64,000 nt of DNA, taken from Coriobacteriia bacterium (GTDB taxonomy: Bacteria; Actinomycetota; Coriobacteriia; Coriobacteriales; Eggerthellaceae). Shown piece by piece: positions 60,048-64,000 of this stretch (its first letter is position 1; each line of letters opens with the position of its first letter). The stretch is from positions 1 to 64,000 of the forward strand of contig JAUNCQ010000004.1 of the NCBI GenBank assembly GCA_030526515.1, read 5' to 3'. Both the position numbers and the translations under genes were made by a program. Under the pieces are notes generated by a model that made no database searches, was not told where the DNA came from, and worked only from the letters and a program-made list of their open reading frames with translations.

Positions 60048-60626
60048 ATGAGAATCATTGCCGGACAGCTGCGCGGCAAGGTGATCCAGGCCCCCAAGGG
60101 GGATGGCACCCGCCCGACCATCGACCGCGTCCGCGAGTCCCTGTTCAGCTCCCTGTACAGCTCCTTCGGGGGTTTTGACGACATCCACGTGTTGGATGCC
60201 TTCGCCGGCTCCGGTGCCATGGGCCTGGAGGCCGTGTCGCGCGGTGCCGCATCCGCGGTGTTCTTCGAGATGGACCCCGCCGCCGCCAAGGTGGTCGAGC
60301 GCAACATCTCCGACTGTCGCCTGGGTGCGCCCCAGTGCACGGTGCGCCGTGCCGACGTGCTGGCATCGCCGCCGGTGCGCCCGCGGCATCCCTTCAACCT
60401 GGTGCTGCTGGACCCGCCCTACGCCATGGACCCGGCGCTCGTCTTCGGCCTGATGGACCGCCTGGCCCAGTCCGGTGCCCTGGCCCCGGACGCCCTGGTC
60501 TGCTACGAGCACGCCACCGCCACCGACCTGGACGAGTTCGCCGCCCAGGCCCAGGTTGCATGGGAGCTTAACTCCAAGCGCAAGTACGGCAAGACCACCG
60601 TGAACGTGTACCGAAGGGAGCAGTAG
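60048..60626 (+). CDS. rsmD: 16S rRNA (guanine-966 N2)-methyltransferase
   Basis: 192 residues. MRIIAGQLRGKVIQAPKG and TRPTIDRVRESLFSSL are the family N-terminus. VLDAFAGSGAMGLEAVSRGA is the SAM site and LVLLDPPYAMD the catalytic DPPY motif. It methylates free 30S rRNA. It ends immediately before coaD, as in many bacteria. Confidence 0.95.
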   Translation: MRIIAGQLRGKVIQAPKGDGTRPTIDRVRESLFSSLYSSFGGFDDIHVLDAFAGSGAMGLEAVSRGAASAVFFEMDPAAAKVVERNISDCRLGAPQCTVRRADVLASPPVRPRHPFNLVLLDPPYAMDPALVFGLMDRLAQSGALAPDALVCYEHATATDLDEFAAQAQVAWELNSKRKYGKTTVNVYRREQ

Positions 60627-61106
60627 ATGACCCGCGCTCTGACCCCGGGAACCTTTGATCCCATCACCAGCGGCCATCTTGACGTGATCACCCGCGCAGC
60701 CCAGCTCATGGACGAGGTGATCGTGGCCGTGGCCGCGTCCGACCGCAAGAAGCCGCTGTTTTCCCTGGACGAGCGCGTGGAGTTGGTGCGCCAGGCTACC
60801 GCGCACCTGCCCAACGTGACCGTGCAGCCCTTCAGCGGCCTGCTGGTTGACTTCGCCCGCGAGGTGGGAGCCGAATGCGTGGTGAAGGGCCTGCGAGCCA
60901 TCACCGACTTCGAGTACGAGTTCCAGATGACCGCCCTGAACTACCAGCTCGACCAGGAGCTGGAGACGGTGTTCATCATGTCGCCGCCCAAGTACATGTA
61001 CCTTTCGTCCTCCATCGTGAGGGAGATCGCCAGCCTGAAGGGCGACGTGTCGGACTTTGTCCCGCCCTGCGTGAAGGACGCCCTTGACCAGCGCTTTGGC
61101 GACTAG
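60627..61106 (+). CDS. coaD: Phosphopantetheine adenylyltransferase
   Basis: 159 residues, usual length. TPGTFDPITSGHLDVI gives the TxGH nucleotide motif; VKGLRAITDFEYEFQM and YLSSSIVREIASLKGDVSDF are CoaD signatures. It makes dephospho-CoA. It follows rsmD without a gap. Confidence 0.97.
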   Translation: MTRALTPGTFDPITSGHLDVITRAAQLMDEVIVAVAASDRKKPLFSLDERVELVRQATAHLPNVTVQPFSGLLVDFAREVGAECVVKGLRAITDFEYEFQMTALNYQLDQELETVFIMSPPKYMYLSSSIVREIASLKGDVSDFVPPCVKDALDQRFGD

Positions 61107-61150
61107 GCCCGATTAAACTTACGGAGCATCCGTGAATACGGGTGCAACCG

Positions 61151-61159
61151 TGCTACAAT
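61151..61159 (+). promoter_or_regulatory. Extended -10 promoter before the coiled-coil/DUF177 genes
   Basis: TGC-TACAAT lies 76 bp before the ATG at 61235. The gap after coaD also has CATCCGTGAATACGGGTGC, a possible weak hairpin. Confidence 0.6.
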
Positions 61160-61234
61160 GTGCCGCAAACTGTGCGCGCAGGCTGGCCTGCGCTTTCATA
61201 ACGTACTAACGCAGCTTCTTTAGGAAGGAATAAC

Positions 61235-61705
61235 ATGGACGAAACCGGAGTGCTCGAGCTCATCGACGAGCTGAACGATCTGATTGAGGATTCCAAGCCC
61301 GTGTTCGGCAAGCCCAACCTGCGTCAGGTTGACATCAACGCCGCATACCAGATCATGGACGAGATCCGCGACATCTTCCCCGCAGAGTTCGCACAGGCCC
61401 GCCAGACCATGCGCGAGCGCGACGCCCTGCTGGAGGAGGCAAGCATCCAGGCCAACCGCGCCATCGAGGATGCCCGCAGCCAGGCGATGACCATTGCCAG
61501 CGAGCAGGAGATCGTGCGCATCTCCCAGCAGCAGGCCGACCAGATCCTGGCCGATGCCCGCGAGCTGGAGCGCCAGACCCGCGCCGGCGCGGAAGACTAC
61601 GCTGACGAGGTCTTCGGCCACGTGGAGCAGAGCCTTGACACGCTCCTGAACAACGTGCGCCGCTGCCGCGACCGCCTGAACGCCAACTCCATGATCCAGC
61701 GCTAA
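61235..61705 (+). CDS. Small coiled-coil protein (DivIVA/ATP-synthase b-like)
   Basis: 156 residues, nearly all predicted helix: VLELIDELNDLIEDSKPVF at the start, then a charged coiled coil (DALLEEASIQANRAIEDARS, QADQILADARELERQTRAG). It lacks a membrane segment. Genes of this type lie between coaD and the DUF177 gene in several actinobacterial genomes and may organise the cell pole or envelope. AGGAAGGA precedes the ATG. Its stop overlaps the DUF177 start by one base (TAATG), so expression is coupled. Confidence 0.7.
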   Translation: MDETGVLELIDELNDLIEDSKPVFGKPNLRQVDINAAYQIMDEIRDIFPAEFAQARQTMRERDALLEEASIQANRAIEDARSQAMTIASEQEIVRISQQQADQILADARELERQTRAGAEDYADEVFGHVEQSLDTLLNNVRRCRDRLNANSMIQR

Positions 61706-62247
61706 TGGCTGAGCGTCTGATTCCCATCCAGATCCCTGACCAGCTGTTCTCCGTTGCGGAGACCATGCATTTCCAGGGAACCTATGAGATCGACCAGGTC
61801 GAGGCCGGTCCGGACGTCTACGCATTCCAGGGCCCCGTTTCCTGGGAAGCCCAGATCACCAACACCGGTGACGCCCTGCTGGTCGCAGGCAGCGCCAACG
61901 CCCAGGTTTCCACCGAGTGCGCCCGTTGCCTGGACCCCGTGGTCTTGGACCTTCAGGGCGTAATCGAGGGCTACTTCCTCATCGGCGACGATGCCGAGGA
62001 GCCCGAGGACATGGTGGAGGACGAGTTCGACACGCTGTCCGAGGACGGCGTGCTGGACATGGAGCCGCTGGTCATGGCCGCTATTCTGCTGGAGGTGCCC
62101 CTGATTCCGCTGTGCACCGACGACTGCGCGGGCCTGTGCCCCCAGTGCGGTGCCAACCTGAACCAGGAGCAGTGCGACTGCCAGCCCGAGCCCGAGGTCG
62201 CGCCTGAGAACCCGTTTGCGGTCCTGGCCAACCTGAGCTTCGACTAG
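61705..62247 (+). CDS. DUF177 (YceD-like) zinc-binding protein
   Basis: 180 residues. STECARCLDPVVLDL and CTDDCAGLCPQCGANLNQEQ supply Cys pairs typical of DUF177, the 23S rRNA accumulation protein family. An acidic stretch lies between them. YceD genes normally sit directly before rpmF and plsX. Here a polysaccharide deacetylase gene is inserted between them, which is unusual. Confidence 0.88.
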   Translation: MAERLIPIQIPDQLFSVAETMHFQGTYEIDQVEAGPDVYAFQGPVSWEAQITNTGDALLVAGSANAQVSTECARCLDPVVLDLQGVIEGYFLIGDDAEEPEDMVEDEFDTLSEDGVLDMEPLVMAAILLEVPLIPLCTDDCAGLCPQCGANLNQEQCDCQPEPEVAPENPFAVLANLSFD

Positions 62248-62254
62248 GCCGCCC

Positions 62255-63421
62255 ATGGCACGCAGGAGCAACATGCAGCAATCTGGACGCGGGGGTGCGG
62301 TGCGCCCCCGTTCTTCTGTCCGCAGGTCCCGCATGCCCCTGGTAGCCCTGGCCGTCCTGGCCGTGTGCGTCCTGGGCGGTGCGGGCTTTGTTTTCGCCAA
62401 CTCCCACAAGGCGCCTGTGAGCACCGAGGATTCCCCGGTGTTGAGCGTTTCCGAAGGCCTGTTCCAGGCTCCTAAGGAAGATTCTGATCGCTTCGTCATG
62501 ACCCTGGGCGGCAGCAGCCCCACGGTGGTCCTGAAGGGCGAGGAGTACCTGGAGGCCGGCTGCCATGCGGTGGACAAGCAGAAGGGCGCCGACGTGACCT
62601 CCAAGGTCCAGGTGGACGGATCCGTGGACACGGGCAAGGTGGGGGAGTACACCGTCACTTACACCGTGCGTACCGATGACGGCGCCCAGGCGTCCAAGCA
62701 GCGCACGGTGAAGGTGGTCGACGACCTGGGTGGCAAGGCGTCGGGGATCTCGGTCCTCATGTACCACTACGTCTACACCGAGGACGACCGTCCGGCCGAT
62801 ACCAGCAACACAAACTACCTGCTTGACACCAAGCTGGCGGCGCAGCTGAAGTGGCTGAAGGAAAACGACTATTACTACCCGTCCTACCAGGAGCTCCGCG
62901 GCTTCGTGGACGGCACCCACTCGCTTCCCAAGAAGAGCGTGGTCCTGACCTTCGACGACGGTCAGAGCGGCTTCCTGAAGCACGGCATCCCGGTGCTGGA
63001 GAAGTACCAGGTGCCGGCAACGTCGTTCATCATCTGCAACCGCAGCAAGTCTGCCCAGCACATCATCGAGTACGCCAGCGAGTACGTGAGCTTCCAGTCC
63101 CACTCCTACTCGTGCCACGAGGACGGCGCCACGTCCATTGGCCGAGGCGGTCACATCTACGATCTGACGGAGGAGCAGCTGACGGAAGACCAGCGCAAGG
63201 CGGCCAAGATGCTGGGCCAGGGCGAAGCCTTCGCCTACCCCTACGGTGACGTGTCCGACGTGGCTCCCGCGGCCCTGAGCAAGGCGGGGGTCCAGTGTGC
63301 GTTCACCATCAACTACGGCCAGGTGCATCCGGGCGACGATCCCATGCGCCTGAACCGCGTGCGCATGTTCGGCGAGTCGTCGCTGGACGGCTTCATAGCG
63401 CAGGTTAAAACCGGAGCATAA
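62255..63421 (+). CDS. Polysaccharide deacetylase with Ig-like domain
   Basis: 388 residues. A basic N-terminus (RPRSSVRRSRM) and one transmembrane helix (about 30-50) anchor it. An Ig-like DUF5011-type domain (about 85-155: VGEYTVTYTVRTDDG) precedes the NodB domain. SVLMYHYVYTEDD, VVLTFDDGQSGFL (catalytic Asp) and FQSHSYSCHEDG (metal His-x4-His) are seen. It likely deacetylates a surface glycan. ATG at 62255 has a poor ribosome site; an ATG at 62273 has AGGAG four bases upstream. It interrupts the usual DUF177-rpmF order. Confidence 0.83.
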   Translation: MARRSNMQQSGRGGAVRPRSSVRRSRMPLVALAVLAVCVLGGAGFVFANSHKAPVSTEDSPVLSVSEGLFQAPKEDSDRFVMTLGGSSPTVVLKGEEYLEAGCHAVDKQKGADVTSKVQVDGSVDTGKVGEYTVTYTVRTDDGAQASKQRTVKVVDDLGGKASGISVLMYHYVYTEDDRPADTSNTNYLLDTKLAAQLKWLKENDYYYPSYQELRGFVDGTHSLPKKSVVLTFDDGQSGFLKHGIPVLEKYQVPATSFIICNRSKSAQHIIEYASEYVSFQSHSYSCHEDGATSIGRGGHIYDLTEEQLTEDQRKAAKMLGQGEAFAYPYGDVSDVAPAALSKAGVQCAFTINYGQVHPGDDPMRLNRVRMFGESSLDGFIAQVKTGA

Positions 63422-63428
63422 TTTACCC

Positions 63429-63457
63429 TTGCATTACGCGGGGGCCTTTGATAGAAT
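63429..63457 (+). promoter_or_regulatory. rpmF promoter
   Basis: TTGCAT (63429-63434), a 17-bp spacer and TAGAAT (63452-63457) form a good sigma-70 promoter 71 bp before the ATG. A second candidate, TTGATA-17-TACACG, overlaps it. Confidence 0.75.
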
Positions 63458-63528
63458 TCTTTTTCGCGTCTACACGTCAATTAATTAGCGAGCAATACAG
63501 CAGCTCGCCTGAAGAAGGAGCATAGAAA

Positions 63529-63708
63529 ATGGCAGTACCTAAGCAACGTAAGGGTCGTGCAAGCGTCCACAGCCGTCGCAGCAGCAACGACCGCATTTCC
63601 GCCGCTTCTCGTTCCGTGTGCCCGCAGTGCGGTGAAGCTAAGCTTCCCCATCGCGTGTGCCCGAGCTGCGGTTTCTACAAGGATCGCGAGGTCATGGAGA
63701 CCGAGTAA
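63529..63708 (+). CDS. rpmF: Ribosomal protein L32
   Basis: 59 residues beginning MAVPKQRKGRASVHSRRS, with CPQCGEAKLPHRVCPSCG as the zinc-binding four-Cys site. GAAGGAG lies close upstream. It has its own promoter and precedes plsX, the standard arrangement. The gene is complete. Confidence 0.97.
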   Translation: MAVPKQRKGRASVHSRRSSNDRISAASRSVCPQCGEAKLPHRVCPSCGFYKDREVMETE

Positions 63709-63743
63709 TATCGGTTTGCCACGGCTTTTCGGCTCAGAAAATC

Positions 63744-63777
63744 AGCCCCTTGCGAAGAATTTCGTGCAAGGGGCTTT
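63744..63777 (+). terminator. Terminator between rpmF and plsX
   Basis: AGCCCCTTGC (63744-63753) pairs with GCAAGGGGCT (63766-63775), then a run of Ts. The loop is 12 bases. Confidence 0.85.
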
Positions 63778-63877
63778 TCTGGTATTACCCGACTGCTGAT
63801 TGTGCGCATATTTCTGGCTGCTTGCAGCTGTCAGACATATGCACCCATGAGGCTTTTCCCTACGAAAGGGGGAGACC

Positions 63878-64000
63878 ATGGCGGAAAACATCACCGTTTC
63901 CGTCGACGCACTGGGTGGCGACAACGCCCCCGACGTCGTCCTGGAGGGCACCGCTGCCGCGCTGGCGGCCGACCCGAATCTCAACGTTATCCTGTGCGGC
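63878..64000 (+). CDS. plsX: Phosphate acyltransferase PlsX (start only)
   Basis: 41 codons to the window end. VSVDALGGDNAPDVVLEG matches the conserved PlsX start (DxMGGDxAP, here with Leu for Met), and NLNVILCG continues it. PlsX makes acyl phosphate for PlsY, encoded at 38492. GGGGGA stands before the ATG. The remainder is outside the window. Confidence 0.9.
   Translation, partial: MAENITVSVDALGGDNAPDVVLEGTAAALAADPNLNVILCG

Overview
The window is high-GC bacterial DNA. Coding is dense, good Shine-Dalgarno sites are common, and GTG or TTG starts are frequent. The gene content points to an anaerobic actinobacterium of the class Coriobacteriia, probably near the Eggerthellaceae. The main pointers are a 12-helix membrane protein with a LuxR DNA-binding tail, an old-yellow-enzyme/2,4-dienoyl-CoA reductase-type flavoenzyme, a giant 2-hydroxyacyl-CoA dehydratase activase fusion, an EF-G-like TetM relative, SipW/TasA-type secretion genes and DUF6273 secreted proteins. 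The taxonomic call is an inference from gene content only.

Layout. 1-1187: end of an IS3-family insertion sequence, with orfA, a -1 frameshift site, a partial orfB and one terminal repeat. 1226-8219: membrane LuxR regulator, divergent LtaS-like phosphoglycerol transferase, RlmK-type rRNA methyltransferase and an Fe-S flavoenzyme. 8294-13431 (minus): a surface-structure locus made of a SipW-type signal peptidase, TasA-like proteins, an unusual fused TasA-like protein and a Tat-exported isopeptide-domain protein. 13878-20521: tRNA-Val(CAC), an MFS exporter, a polysaccharide deacetylase, a Y-family polymerase with its YolD partner, trpS and a tRNA with CAU anticodon. 20592-26427: a TetM-like translation GTPase, an unassigned TIM-barrel protein, an ABC-F protein whose start codon lies in a 150-bp cruciform, and a hairpin-rich intergenic region. 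26428-40156: a long plus-strand run of housekeeping genes (lipoprotein, trmL, M50 protease, scpA, scpB, rluB, tyrA, aroA, cmk, plsC, ispH, a PDZ/radical-SAM protein, der, plsY, gpsA), linking chromosome segregation, aromatic amino acids, isoprenoids, ribosome assembly and phospholipid synthesis. 40157-55141: a coiled-coil/winged-helix protein, a 1400-residue activase translationally coupled to a MocR regulator, a DUF6273 secreted protein, the rpe-to-zinc-ribbon operon and a secreted transglutaminase-like protein. 55418-64000: rpmB, asp23, fakA, recG, rsmD, coaD, a coiled-coil protein, a DUF177 protein, a polysaccharide deacetylase, rpmF and the start of plsX.

The strongest unexplained signals are the following. 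A short word, GGGCGAAA, occurs about 40 times, in genes and between them. A nested inverted repeat covers the ABC-F start. A hairpin array lies at 25891-26207. The TasA-like fusion protein carries an internal sorting-signal-like segment followed by a second secretion signal. Counts and folds were made by eye; no database search was possible.
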